A program made the position numbers and the translations under genes. Below are positions 1 to 10,175 of a stretch of DNA of 64,000 nucleotides, piece after piece. The notes under the pieces were generated by a model. It did not search any database and was not told the DNA's origin. It saw nothing but the letters and a program-made list of their open reading frames with translations. The DNA is taken from positions 11,344,594 to 11,408,593 of the forward strand of contig ML681967.1 of assembly GCA_007922195.1 (NCBI GenBank), read 5' to 3'. Position 1 is the stretch's first letter, and every line of letters starts with the position of its first letter. The stretch comes from Podocnemis expansa (taxonomy: Eukaryota > Chordata > Testudines > Podocnemididae).

Positions 1-828
1 AGCAACTGTACTCTAAAGATAGTGAATATCCTACCCTTTTCTTCCCTTCAAAAGCATTAGGGCTATTTTGCACAGTAGTTTGCAAGTGAAAAACTTCTGG
101 GAGAAGCTTTACTACAAATGACTGACATTTCCAGCCTCTTCAAACTCTCAGTGGCAGAATCAAGTAAAACTCTGACATCAGTGTCATCCAGGCTCCTGCA
201 AAGTCTTTAATAGTGATCCCAAAATTTATCTCCCTCATGATTCTTCTTTTCCAGTGAACACTTGCCATCTAATACAAGTGGTTTAATTTTTGATGGTAAG
301 CACTTCTCTTCAGTTGAGAAGCCCTAAGATATAGCTGATTGTACAACATGGATTTCCTCTGAATAGAGGTTTTACATATATTCCCTGGAATTGGTTTCAT
401 CTCACACCTTTGAGAGATATACAGGAATGCCTGGTAACCATTTACTGAGGTGGAATGTCAGGTTGAGAAATTTTCTTCTCTACTGTAGCTATTTAACAGT
501 TGATTATAAAGAGCTGAAAAGCACAATGGAAAGTCAGATTGATATGTATGTATTTAGACTATCCAAGACTGTAACTGTATTTTTATATTATTTAAGAGAT
601 TTTAAGAAGGAATATAAATAAAAGCTTACAATTGAATGGTGATGTCTGACTCTTTCACCATCTGGTGTTTCTCTCTATTTGCCTTCACTGCAAGGGATCT
701 ACACAGCAAGCACAAAGAAGAGGAAGGTATTTTCCCCATTTCTTCTAGATGATTTAGATTATATCTTTGGAGGTTTTTTCCCATTCTATTTGTACATTAT
801 TATGTCAGTGGTTCCAGAGGTCTTTAGG
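1..828. other. No recognised feature (intergenic)
   Basis: AT-rich sequence with only short chance frames. No splice-bounded exon or known repeat was recognised. Confidence 0.5.
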
Positions 829-830
829 CA

Positions 831-1160
831 CCAGGAGCAGGCAACAGGGCTGTTAACAGGGGAGTTTGACAGGAAGTTAGGGACTATAGAGGAGTTCTGT
901 GGAGTTGAGAGTGCTGTGTGTGTTTGCTTTTCTGTTTAGTGTTTGTTTTCTGGTTTGGCTTTTTTTCTTTTTTCTTTTTCTTCTATTTCCTCCTCCCCCC
1001 CCCTTCCTCAGTTTGCAGGGGCTGAGTGGCAGCTGGGATCAGATGACCCCAATTAGGGCTGGAGCCTTCCTATCCGGGGAGCTATAAAAGCAGCCACTCA
1101 AGCAAGCTGCAGCACTACCAGGAGCAGGCAACAGGGGTGTTAACAGGAGAGTTTGAGAGG
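831..1160 (+). repeat. CR1 5' UTR with duplicated 42-bp block and TATA-like box
   Basis: The block CCAGGAGCAGGCAACAGGG.. TGTTAACAGG.GAGTTTGA occurs at 831-872 and again at 1118-1159, 287 bp apart. Between them lies a pyrimidine-rich stretch and CTATAAAAG at 1082-1090, about 95 nt before the ORF1 ATG at 1176. The arrangement suggests a partial tandem 5' UTR unit carrying promoter-like sequence; promoter function is inference. Confidence 0.6.
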
Positions 1161-1175
1161 GCATAAAACAGACTT

Positions 1176-2325
1176 ATGGCAGAGATGGAGGTAGCAGCAG
1201 AAATCACTCCAACAAGGGAAGAGACAATGAAGATGAGAGGATGTGGAAGCTGTGGGATATACATCATCTTGGAGGGTGTAACCCCAAAGAATTTTGTTTG
1301 TATGAAGTGCTGCCTCATAGAGCTGTTGGAGGATAAAATCTGAGGGTTGGAGATGCAGGTGGCAAATATGGTTCAGTTTAGAAGGGGGTTTGAACAGTTG
1401 ATAGAGCAGAGGACTGGAGAGGCTGGAGACAAAAACTCAGACCTGCAGATGGAAACAGGAGCAACCACTTCCAAGGGGAGACTGCTAGGTGAGGAAAGTG
1501 AGCAGTGGAAACATGTGACTGTGAGACAGTGGCAGAGAAAAAGACCAGCTAGTGAAGGTGAAATAGAGCTCAGTAACAGGTTTGCTGAATTAGCAAATGA
1601 AGGATACCAGCAGAGGAACACTGAAGATGGGAGTGTGAGGAAGAAGAGAAGAGCAGCTAGTCCCATTCAAGGGGGAGTTGAGCCTCGGGTGATAAATAAG
1701 AGCCCAGGGAGCATTCAGGAGCGGATGCAGAGGATTGCGAACAGCAACTGTAGACATCATGACTCCTGGACCGAGAGAACTGGGGATAGACTGGAGAAGC
1801 ATGCTGTTTCCAGGAAAAGGCATGTGTATGTGATTTGGAGATCCTCTTCAGAGGAGGACAGACAGGCCTATAACTAGATGTGACCCTGAGAACAGGAGGG
1901 TGTGCTGCTTGCCTGGAGGTAAGATACACGATGTGGATCTGAGGCTGAAGAGGATCCTAACGGGAGCAAGAAAGAATCCTCTGATTATCCTTCATGTGGG
2001 TATGAATGATATAGCTAGATTCTCACTGGAACGTATCAAAGGAGACTATGCCAGGCTGGGTCGGACTCTCACGGAGCTGGAGGCTCAAGTGATCTTTAGC
2101 AGGATTCTGCCTGTCCCTAGAGGAGGACAACACAGGTGTGAGAAGATTCTGGCAGTTAACAGATGGCTGAGGCAGTGGTGTTACAAGGAGGGCTTTGGGA
2201 TGTATGGGCGGTGGGAGGTCTTCATGGACAGATTATTTGCTAGGGATGGACTTCACCTGAGTAGAGAGGGTAACAGACTTCTGGGAGAGAGGCTAGCTCA
2301 ACTGATTAAGAGAGCTTTAAACTAA
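1176..2325 (+). pseudogene. CR1 ORF1 remnant: zinc-knuckle-like N-terminus plus SGNH esterase domain
   Basis: Frame starts at ATG 1176 (MAEMEVAAE). Residues soon after give CGSCG and CMKC, a CxxC...CxxC metal-binding pattern seen in CR1 ORF1. A TGA at 1341 interrupts it, then the same frame stays open to 1877. The esterase part begins with RHVYVI near 1820, where the family has its GDS serine block; a one-base insertion here shifts the frame so the block reads WRSSS. Sequence resumes in another frame (1900-2325) with VCCLPGGKIHDVD, HVGMNDIAR (Gly/Asn block) and DGLHLSREGNRLL (Asp-x-x-His block). The domain order matches CR1 ORF1 esterases of the SGNH-hydrolase fold, but with the catalytic serine block and frame broken no active product is expected. 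Confidence 0.85.
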
Positions 2326-2980
2326 GGACTGTGGGGAGATGGTTGGGAGATGCTCAGACAATCTCTATGCCTGATACTAGCATTGAGATGTAGAAAACTG
2401 AATTCAGAAAAGACAGTATAGATGCTAGAAAGGAGGGAAGCACAAATGCTAGTCTAAGGGGCGATGCTGGCAGTAGTAATAAAAGGCCATGTCGGGTACA
2501 GAATGTGAGCACAGCTGAGCAGCAAAAACTAAAATGCTTATATACCAATGTGAGAAGCATAGGTAATAAAATGGAGGAACTGGAACTACTAGTGGAGGAA
2601 TTGAAACCGGATATTATAGGGATAACAGAAACATGGTGGAACTGTAGTCAGACTGGTGTACAGGCATTAAAGGCTTTGTGCTCTTTAGGAAAGACAGAAG
2701 TAATGGCAAATGTGGTGGTGTGGCATTGTACATCAATGATGCAATAGATTGCAAAGAAATTCGGAGTGATGAAATTAGCAGGACAGAGTCTATCTGGGCC
2801 AAAATCACATTGGAGAAAGCTACTAGAGTTTCTCCTGGATTAGTGCTTGGGGTGTGTTACAGACTGCTGGGATCTGATTTGGACATGGATAGAGAACTTT
2901 AAGGAAGTAAACACTACTGGGAACCAATGTTCCCTCTAAGAGATGGTGGCAGCCGAGCAACTCATGTTGCTCGCTGCACT

Positions 2981-3024
<44 letters not shown>

Positions 3025-3124
3025 NNNNNNNNNNNNNNNNNNNNNNNNNNNNNNNNNNNNNNNNNNNNNNNNNNNNNNNNNNNNNNNNNNNNNNNNNNNN
3101 NNNNNNNNNNNNNNNNNNNNNNNN
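2981..3124. other. 44-base G run followed by a 100-N assembly gap
   Basis: Positions 2981-3024 are all G and 3025-3124 all N. The round gap size is a placeholder, so the true length of the element is unknown. Open frames spanning this interval are artefacts of poly-Gly or poly-Pro reading. Confidence 0.97.
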
Positions 3125-3240
3125 TGCTCCCGGCCGCCCCCCCAGCCCACTCCCGGCTCCCCAGCAGCCTCTCCACCCCCACAAACTTACCTTGTGGCTG
3201 GAGCCGCAAGGCCCAGCCACAGCTCCTGGGGCCAGAGAAG

Positions 3241-3284
3241 CTCTACGGAGCATGCCCAGATTTTCTGGGCATGCTCCGTTAGAG
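3241..3284. repeat. Near-perfect hairpin inside the hAT-like element
   Basis: Left arm CTCTACGGAGCATGCCCAGA (3241-3260), three-base loop, right arm 3264-3284 complementary over 20 positions with one inserted base. The core GAGCATGCYCAG also occurs in the related element at about 9118. Confidence 0.85.
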
Positions 3285-6283
3285 CTTCTCCAGACGGGAG
3301 TTTTCAAAACTCCCAGCCCCAGAGGAGCTCTATGGAGGGCCTCTGGCTGCTGGCAGTGCGCTGCCGGCAGCCTTCGCTGCGCTGGTGGCTGTAGTGGGCT
3401 GTGCTGCAGCACGCCAGCGCAGCTTAGAGGGAACATTGCTGTGAACTGTGTGATCATGGGAGATTTTAACTTCCCAGATATAGACTGGAGGATTTGTGCT
3501 CGCAGCAATAAAAAGGCCCAGATTTTCTTGGCGGTGATAGCAGATGAATTTCTCCATCAAGCAGTTCCCAAACCAACGAGAGGAGACGCGATCTTAGATT
3601 TGGTATTAGTCAGCAGGGAAGACCTCATAGAGGAATTAGTTGTAGGGGACAACCTAGGCTCTAGTGATCATGAACTAATCCAATTTAAACTGAATGGAAG
3701 GGTAAACAAAAATAAATCTGTGACTAGAGCCTTTGACTTCCAAAGGGCTAACTTAGCTAATTCCCTTAATTTTTTTAAGCAAGTGGACTGGACCAAAGAA
3801 TTCATGGATATGAACATTGAGGATGCTTGGAACTGCTTCAAGACAAAGCTGCAGGAACTATCTGAAGCCTGCATTCCAAAGAAGAGGAAAAAATTTTCAG
3901 GCACGGGTTCTAAACCAAGCTGGATGAATGTACATCTTAAACAGGTGATTAGGAGGAAACACAAGGCCTACAAGGAGTAGAAGTTGGGAGGGATAGGAAA
4001 GGAGGACTACCTTTTAGAGGTCAGAGCATGTAGGGATCAAGTGAGGAAGGCCAAAAGCCAAGCAGAGTTAGGCCTTGCAAAGGGAATCAAAACCAATAGT
4101 AAAAGGTTCTTCAGCCATATAAATAGAAAGAAAACACAGAAGGAGGAGGTTGGACCACTATACACTGAAGATAAGGTAGAGATCAAGGATAATCTAGGCA
4201 TGGCTGAATATCTAAATAAGTACTTTTGCCTCTGTCTTTAATGAGGGTGATGGTGAGATTGGGGACGGAGGTAGGGCAGCTAATGGGAATGAGAATGTAG
4301 AAGTGGAAATTACCATATCTGAGGTGGAAGCCAAGCTTCAGCAGCTTAATGGAACTAAATCAGGGGGTCCAGATAATCTTCATCCAAGAATATTGAAGGA
4401 ACTTGCACATGAAATTGCCAGCCCTTTAGCAAGGATTTTTAAAGTATTGGTGAACACAGGGGTTGTACCTTATGACTGGAGAATTGCTAATGTAGTCCCT
4501 ATTTTCAAGAAAAGGAGTAAAAGTGATCCAGGTAACTACAGGCCTGTTAGTTTGACTTCAGCAGTATGCAAGGTCTTGGAGAAAATTTTGAAGGAGAAAG
4601 TACTTAAGGATATTGAGGAAAATGGTAACTGATAAAAAACAACACGGCTTTACAAAAGGTAGATCATGCCTGACCAACCTGATCTTTTTTTGAGAAGATA
4701 ACAGATTTTTTGGATAAAGGGAATGCGGTGGACCTAATTTACTTAGATTTCAGCAAGGCATTTGATAGTTCCACACAGGGAATTATTAGTTAAATTGGGG
4801 GAGATGGGGACTAATATGAAAATAGAAAGGTGGATAAAGAACTGGTTACAGGGGAGACTACGGAGGGTCATAGTGAAAGGTGAACTGTCTAGCTGGAAGG
4901 AGGTTACTAGTGGAGTTCCCCAAGAATCAGTCCTGGGACCCATCTTATTCATCCTTTTTGTTACTGACCTTGGCACAAAAAGTGGGAATGTGCTAATTAA
5001 GTTTGCAGACAACACCAAGCTGGGAGGTATTGCCAATACGGAGGAGGATTGGGATAGCATACAGAATGATTTGGATGAACTTGTAAAGTGGAGCATTAGA
5101 AATAGCATGAAATTCAACAATGGGAAGTGCAAGGTCATGCACTTAGGGACAAATAACAGGAATTTTTCTTGTAAGTTGGGAATGCATCAGCTGGAAGTGA
5201 TGGGGGAGGAGAAGGACCTGGGTGTACTGGTTGATCACAGAATGACAATGAGTAGCCAATGCAATGTGGCAGTGAAAAAAGCTAATGTGGTCCTGTGGTG
5301 CATTAGAAGGGGTATTTCCAGTAGAGATAGGGAAGTGTTAGTGCCGTTATACAAGGTGCTGGTGCAACCTCACTTGGAGTATTGTGTACAGTTCTGGTCA
5401 CCCATGTTTAAGAAAGATGAAGTCAAACTGGAACAGGTGCAAAGAAGGGCTACAAGGATGATTTCAATCAATCAATCAATCCATAGGGCTGGAAGGGACC
5501 TCATGAGATGGAATGGCAAATCTTTCCTATGAGAGACGACTTAAAGAGCTTGGTTTGTTTAGTCTGAGCAAAAGACAACTGAGAGGAGATATGATTGCTC
5601 TTTATAAATACATTAGAGGGATCAATACAAGGGAGGGAGGGGAATTATTTGAATACAGCGCCAATATGAACACAAGAACAAAGGGATACAAACTGTCCTT
5701 CAGAAAATTTAGGCTTGAAATTAGACGCAGATTCCTAACCATCAGAGGAGTAAAGTTCTGGAATAGTCTACCAAGGGAAGTGGTGGGGGCAAAAACCTTA
5801 GGTGCCTTCAAAACAGAGCTTGATAAGTTTATGGAGGGAATGATATGATGGACAGTGTAGGTTGGCCATTGTCTGTCTTTTACTACTGGTGATGGATATG
5901 ATAGTGACCTGGGAAGGGGCATTGGATTGAGTGGGTTCTGAGTTATTACAGAGAAGTTCTTCTTGACTGACTGTTGTGGACTTGCCCTCATGTTCAGGGT
6001 TTAACTGATCGCCATATTTGGGGTCAGGAAGGAATTTTCCACAGGGCAGATTGGCTTGGGCACTGGGGTTTTTTTGCCTTCCTTTTTAGCATTGGGCATG
6101 GCTCACTTGCTGGTTGATTCTCTGTATTAAAGTCTTTAAATCATGATTTGAGGACTTTAATAGCTCAGTTATGAGTTTGAGGTTCATTGTAGGAGTGGGT
6201 GGGTGAGGTTTTGTGGCCTGCAGTGTGCGGGAGGTCAGACTAGATTGTATTGGTCCCTTCTGACCTTAGAGTCTGAGTCTATA

Positions 6284-6898
6284 TGCTTTCTTTACATTGG
6301 TCTCCAACATGCTAATTGCACACACTGGACTTATGAAGATTATAGGGCACAGTTCTGCAAGGTGCTGCATGCCCTCCTACTCCTGTGGAAATACAAGGGC
6401 TCTGCTTTTTTTCGGATGACATGAAACCATAGGGTCACCCAGTACAGCTTCATGTCAGCATGGACCCCTGGCTATTCTGTGGGATGTTAGCTAACTAAGC
6501 ATCTATCCACACCCCTTAAATGTCTCTGTATTATCTGCTTTCATTATTTCCATCAATTTCCCCAAACCAGGAAGACTACTGAGGAGCTATGGAACAAAGA
6601 GACTTTGCTTTGTGGCTGTCTTACAATGTACAGTAAATTAATGTTCTTTGACCATCTCATATTTTGCTGCCCCATCCCCAGCAAGATTGCCAGTCAACAT
6701 CATAAACAATACAATCTTGTATAAAAGTCATCTCTCTTCATTTTTAAGAGATGGGCAAGGTGATCATTCCTCCCAGGGTGGTCCCTCTGAGAAAAATGCC
6801 CAGTTCACGGAACATGATCTCTGCATCTTAGGAGAGAACGTTTAAGATATATTCACCTATCAGCATTGAAATCATCGTCCTCATTTAATTCACATGGT
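6284..6898. other. No recognised feature
   Basis: Intergenic sequence between the CR1 and a MITE; no exon-like or repeat pattern was recognised. Confidence 0.4.
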
Positions 6899-7345
6899 GT
6901 ATGTCTACCCTTAGAAGGTTAGTTCATATTAACTGAATTAGAACTAATCAATTCGGACTAATAATTATTAGTTCGAATTAAGTTAATTCGAATTGATACA
7001 GCCACACTAGAAACCCTAATTCGAACTAGCATGTCCATGTACAGGACTTGCAAGTTCAAATCAGACAAGGGGTGCTATTGCATAGGGAAAAATCAAGCTG
7101 TGATTAATTTGAACTAAACAGTTCATTTGAATTAACACAGCTATATTGGGTTAATTCAAGCTAATGAGCTCGAATTAACCATCAATTCAAACTTAAGGGA
7201 GGTTTTATAGATTCGAATTAGTCTTTCCTTAGTTTGACGTAAGGGAACACCTTAGTTCGAACTAATGAAAGCAAGTGTGGACATGCACTAATTTAGTTTG
7301 AATTATGCCTCCTTAATTTGAACTAAATTGTAAGTGTAGACATAC
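6899..7345. mobile_element. Palindrome-rich MITE-like element, copy 1 (TTCGAA words)
   Basis: Ends are GTATGTCTAC (6899-6908) and GTAGACATAC (7336-7345), exact inverted repeats. The interior is filled with words such as ATTCGAATT, AGTTCGAACTA and TTAATTTGAACTAA on both strands. A central TAGCATGTCCA...CAGGACTTGC block (about 7027-7054) is shared with copy 3 at 29830. No coding capacity. Confidence 0.75.
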
Positions 7346-7424
7346 CCATTCATTTCCACATCCTCAGAAAGGTGGGCTCTCAAACTGCATGAAGACCACA
7401 GTGCAAGGCTTGAGGACTTCTGAA

Positions 7425-7600
7425 TTTCTATTCCGAGCTCTGCTCCTCACTGGCCGAGTGATCTTGCACAAATCACATCCCCGCTCTGCTCCTCAATTTA
7501 GTCAACTGGAAAATGTCCATAATCCTTCAGCACTTCAAAGGCTTTCTGAGAATGAAAGAATTGAATGAAAAGCACTGAATTTCTGAACTGGACTAAATGC
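7425..7600 (+). repeat. MIR/L2-like SINE remnant
   Basis: Reads CTGCTCCTCACTGGCCGAGTGATCTTG-type sequence followed by CTCCTCAATTTAGTCAACTGGAAAATG, matching the core and tail pattern of MIR-type SINEs (in outline: last-half tRNA-related, TGTGACCTTGGGCAA, CCTCAGTTTCC..TGTAAAATG). Degenerate. Confidence 0.5.
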
Positions 7601-8960
7601 TGTTAATTAACTGTATTAATTGACTATAGCAGCAAGCAGTGGGAAAACGTAATTTACAGTGGTGGTGAACACTCATTCACTCCCACATATTTTTACTACT
7701 GGACAGAGGGAAAGAAAAAAAAACTGCTTGCAAAGTCAATTGCTTATGCTCTATACAAAATAGTCTTTCATATTCTATATGTGCCACAGTACAGAAGACT
7801 TCAAGCCTTACTGTAGGGGTATTTTCTTATTCTGTAAGGTTGAGATTCTCTCTGGTGTAGAGAGCCTACATCAATCCCCTTATCATCTAAACTGCAGTTC
7901 CAGTCTGAGAACTAAAACTCCAGTCTTGCAAGAAGCTTCATAGGTTCAGGTGTTGTCTGCAGGGGGCATAGAACATTATAGGGGTGCCTCCTAACAAAGC
8001 AAGATCATCTGCACTCAGTTTACATTAAAAAAAATATTTGTTTATTTAACTGTCGTGCTGAAATTCATACTGGTGTCTTTCTGGCTCACACATCATCAAC
8101 AGTAATGGTTTTCTAACTGCAATTTAATTAGCAATTTTGTTCAAGATGCTTAAGACATAATAGAATCCAGATCCCTCTTGCAGAGTTGTGTTGGCTTTCA
8201 AATGGTAAGAGGATTAAACAAAAGTAATAAAAACATATTGCTGAAAGCAGCATAAGCAGATAGATACACAAAGATCAGGCCTATTGAATGGTTGCAATGT
8301 TTGCAATCACACTACAGAGTAAAACAGTTATTTGAACCTGTGCAATGGGCCATAAGTGGTGCAAAGAGATGTGCACATTCTCTGTACACCAGGGTGTGTT
8401 TCCCAGTTCAATTTATGTAAAGAATAATTTTTCATCAGTATGCAGCATCAGCTGTAGCCAATACACTGAATCAGGATGTCTTTGGTCAGTGCAAGCTCAG
8501 GACTATTCTGTGCCTTTCCAGGTACTCTTGTCATGGGTACCTGGCATTGAGCTGTAGCTCATGTTATTTTTATTTCATAAAAAAATTAAGGCTCAAGCTC
8601 TCTGTTCCTATTTATACAATGCACCAATAAGAGAAGTCTAGGTAGGCGAAGTGCTACTGAAAACACCTATATTATAACCATTAAATTAATTTGACATGAG
8701 CAAGGGTTTTGTTTGTTTTTTAAAAAGATACCTTTGCCATTCTATCTGCTCCTCAAGGAAAAAAAAATCCTGCTGTATACTTATTATACAGTATATAATG
8801 CCTTGCAATGTACACAAAGTTATTAATGTATGTCCTGACAAATTAGCAGGATGGAAGAAAATTCAAGAGTCAAGGCCCATTAACAGAGAATCCACCAACA
8901 CCAGCCCCTGCACAGAAAAATTCTCAAAGATGGGAACATGCCAGCTCATCTCAGTTAGCT
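7601..8960. other. No recognised feature
   Basis: AT-rich intergenic sequence. Short open frames (for example 8345-8557 and 8696-8965) lack splice context or recognisable protein similarity. Confidence 0.4.
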
Positions 8961-9061
8961 GGTAGAACAGGAAGAGAGAAAAGTTCTGTTTGACACAGGG
9001 CTGTAACTAGGGTGGGGCGACTGGGGCTTTGTTCTGGGGGATGCCGTATTTTAAAGGGTGC

Positions 9062-9240
9062 CAATGTTCCTTCTAAGCTGCTGCAGCCAGACTGGGGAGT
9101 TTTAAATCTCCTGCCCTGAGCATGCTCAGATGTGTGCTCAGGGTCAGGGTAGGAGCAGCCCGGCCAGGGAGCAGCTCCTCCAGGTAAGGGTCCCACATGC
9201 TACTCCCTGGCAGTGCCCCAGACCCAGCTCTGGCTGCCTG
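9062..9240 (+). mobile_element. Truncated hAT-like element related to 2925-3438
   Basis: Starts CAATGTTCCTTCTAAG (one mismatch to the TIR at 2925) followed by GCTGCTGCAGCC, TTTTAAA..CTCC and GAGCATGCTCAGA, the same order as in the complete copy. No matching right TIR; the right limit is approximate and runs into a CR1 fragment. Upstream at 9000 a CAGGGCTGTAACTAGG sequence may be part of another repeat. Confidence 0.6.
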
Positions 9241-9294
9241 CTGCTTCCCGGCAGTGGCAGGGGCTGGATCCAGCTCTGAGTTGCTTGCCAGATG

Positions 9295-10175
9295 ACAAAA
9301 GTCACAGATGACACCATGCTGGGGGGATCTGTAAATACTCTGGAGTGCAGGGATAGGATTCAGGGAGACCTAGACAAATTGACGCATTGGGCCAAATGAA
9401 ATCTCATGAAGTTCAACAACGAAAAGTGCAAAGTCCTGCACTTAGGACAGAAAATTCCCACGTACTGCTACAGGCTGGGGCCCAATCAGCTAAGTAGCGG
9501 CACTGCAGAAAAGGCCCTGGGCGTTATGGTGGATGGGAAACTGGATATGAGTCAAGAATGTGCTCTTGTTGCCAAAAAGGCCAATAGCACATTGGGCTGC
9601 ATCAGTAGGAGTTTTGCCAACAGATTGACAGATGTGATTATTCCCCTCTATTTGGCACTGGTGAGGCTGCATCTGGAATAGTGTGTCCAGTTTTGGGCTC
9701 CCCACTACAGAAAGGATGTTGACAAATTAGAAAGAATCCAGCGGAGGGCAACAAAAATGATTAGGGGGTTGGGGCACATGACTTACAAGGAGAGACTGAA
9801 GGAACTAGGCTTATTTAGCCTGCAGATGGGAAGACTGAGGAGGGTTTGATAGCAACCTTCAACTTTTAGCAGTCTTGGAGGGAGTTCAGCTGTTCTCAGT
9901 AGTGACAGAGGATAGAACAAGGCACAACGGTTTCAAGCTGCAGCTGGGGGCTCGAGGCTGGATATTAGGAAAAGCTTTCTCACTAGGAGGGTGGTGAAGC
10001 ATTGGAATGGGTTACCTAGGGAGATGGTGGAATCGTCATTTTTTGAAACATTTAAGGCCTAGTAAGACTAAACCCTGCCTGAGATGATATAGTGGGAGTG
10101 GTCCTGTTTTTAGCAGAGGGTTGGACTAGATGACCTCATGAGGTCCCTTCCAACCATATGATTCTATGGCTCCAT
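9295..10175 (+). mobile_element. CR1 3' fragment (RT C-terminal part and 3' UTR)
   Basis: Contains remnants of the reverse-transcriptase C-terminal region: [30 protein letters not shown], a stop inside LHLE*CVQFWAP (9679), [11 protein letters not shown], and the CR1 3' UTR GGACTAGATGACCTCATGAGGTCCCTTCCAACC.. ending ATTCTATGG. 5'-truncated, with stops and indels. The same family as the copy at 35567. Confidence 0.9.

Larger units (their letters stand above)
2925..3438 (+). mobile_element. hAT-like non-autonomous element inserted in CR1 ORF2
   Basis: Perfect 16-bp terminal inverted repeats CAATGTTCCCTCTAAG (2925-2940) and its complement (3423-3438) are flanked by 8-bp duplications CTGGGAAC (2917-2924) and CTGTGAAC (3439-3446), one mismatch. 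Removing the insert restores the CR1 reading around GNxCVIMGDFNF. Interior is GC-rich, contains a 44-G run, 100 N and a strong hairpin at 3241-3284. No transposase coding seen; 8-bp duplications point to hAT. A second, truncated member begins at 9062. Confidence 0.85.
2505..5848 (+). pseudogene. CR1 ORF2 remnant: AP-like endonuclease plus reverse transcriptase
   Basis: Pieces in several frames: CLYTNVRSIGNKMEELE and PDIIGITETWW (endonuclease N-terminus, 2530-2640), GGVALYINDAIDCKEIRS (about 2712-2765), then after the inserted element NCVIMGDFNFPDIDW and SSDHELIQF (endonuclease His block, 3442-3690). RT motifs: SGGPDNLHPRIL, DPGNYRPVSLTSAVCK (4360-4570), HGFTKGRS (about 4640), DFSKAFD (4747-4767), GVPQESVLGPILF (4913-4950), FADN at 5002-5013, [19 protein letters not shown], and C-terminal LPREVVGAKTLGAFK. 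The catalytic FADD motif is FADN here. Frameshifts or stops fall near 2690, 3980, 4240, 4632, 4690 and 4770. At 5460-5510 the copy carries a CAAT tetranucleotide run and a piece resembling another CR1 3' end. Not functional. Confidence 0.9.
829..6283 (+). mobile_element. CR1-family LINE, nearly full length, inactive
   Basis: The element shows, in order, a 5' UTR with duplicated block, ORF1, ORF2 with endonuclease and reverse transcriptase, and a long 3' UTR ending in the CR1-type sequence GGTCCCTTCTGACCTTAGAGTCT...GAGTCTATATG. It is broken by stops and frameshifts in both ORFs and interrupted by a hAT-like element at 2925-3438. The 5' limit is uncertain because the upstream block is a repeat of internal 5' UTR. 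CR1 elements are the main LINEs of turtles, crocodilians and birds. Near-complete 5' ends are uncommon since most copies are heavily 5'-truncated. Confidence 0.9.

Noticed and set aside
1373..1929. Minus-strand open frames opposite CR1 ORF1
   Set aside because: Shadows of the plus-strand CR1 ORF1 frame with no recognisable domain.
2943..3980. 345-codon open frame with a poly-Gly run
   Set aside because: The first part is a G run, an N gap and the hAT-like insert; only the part after 3442 is real CR1 endonuclease remnant.
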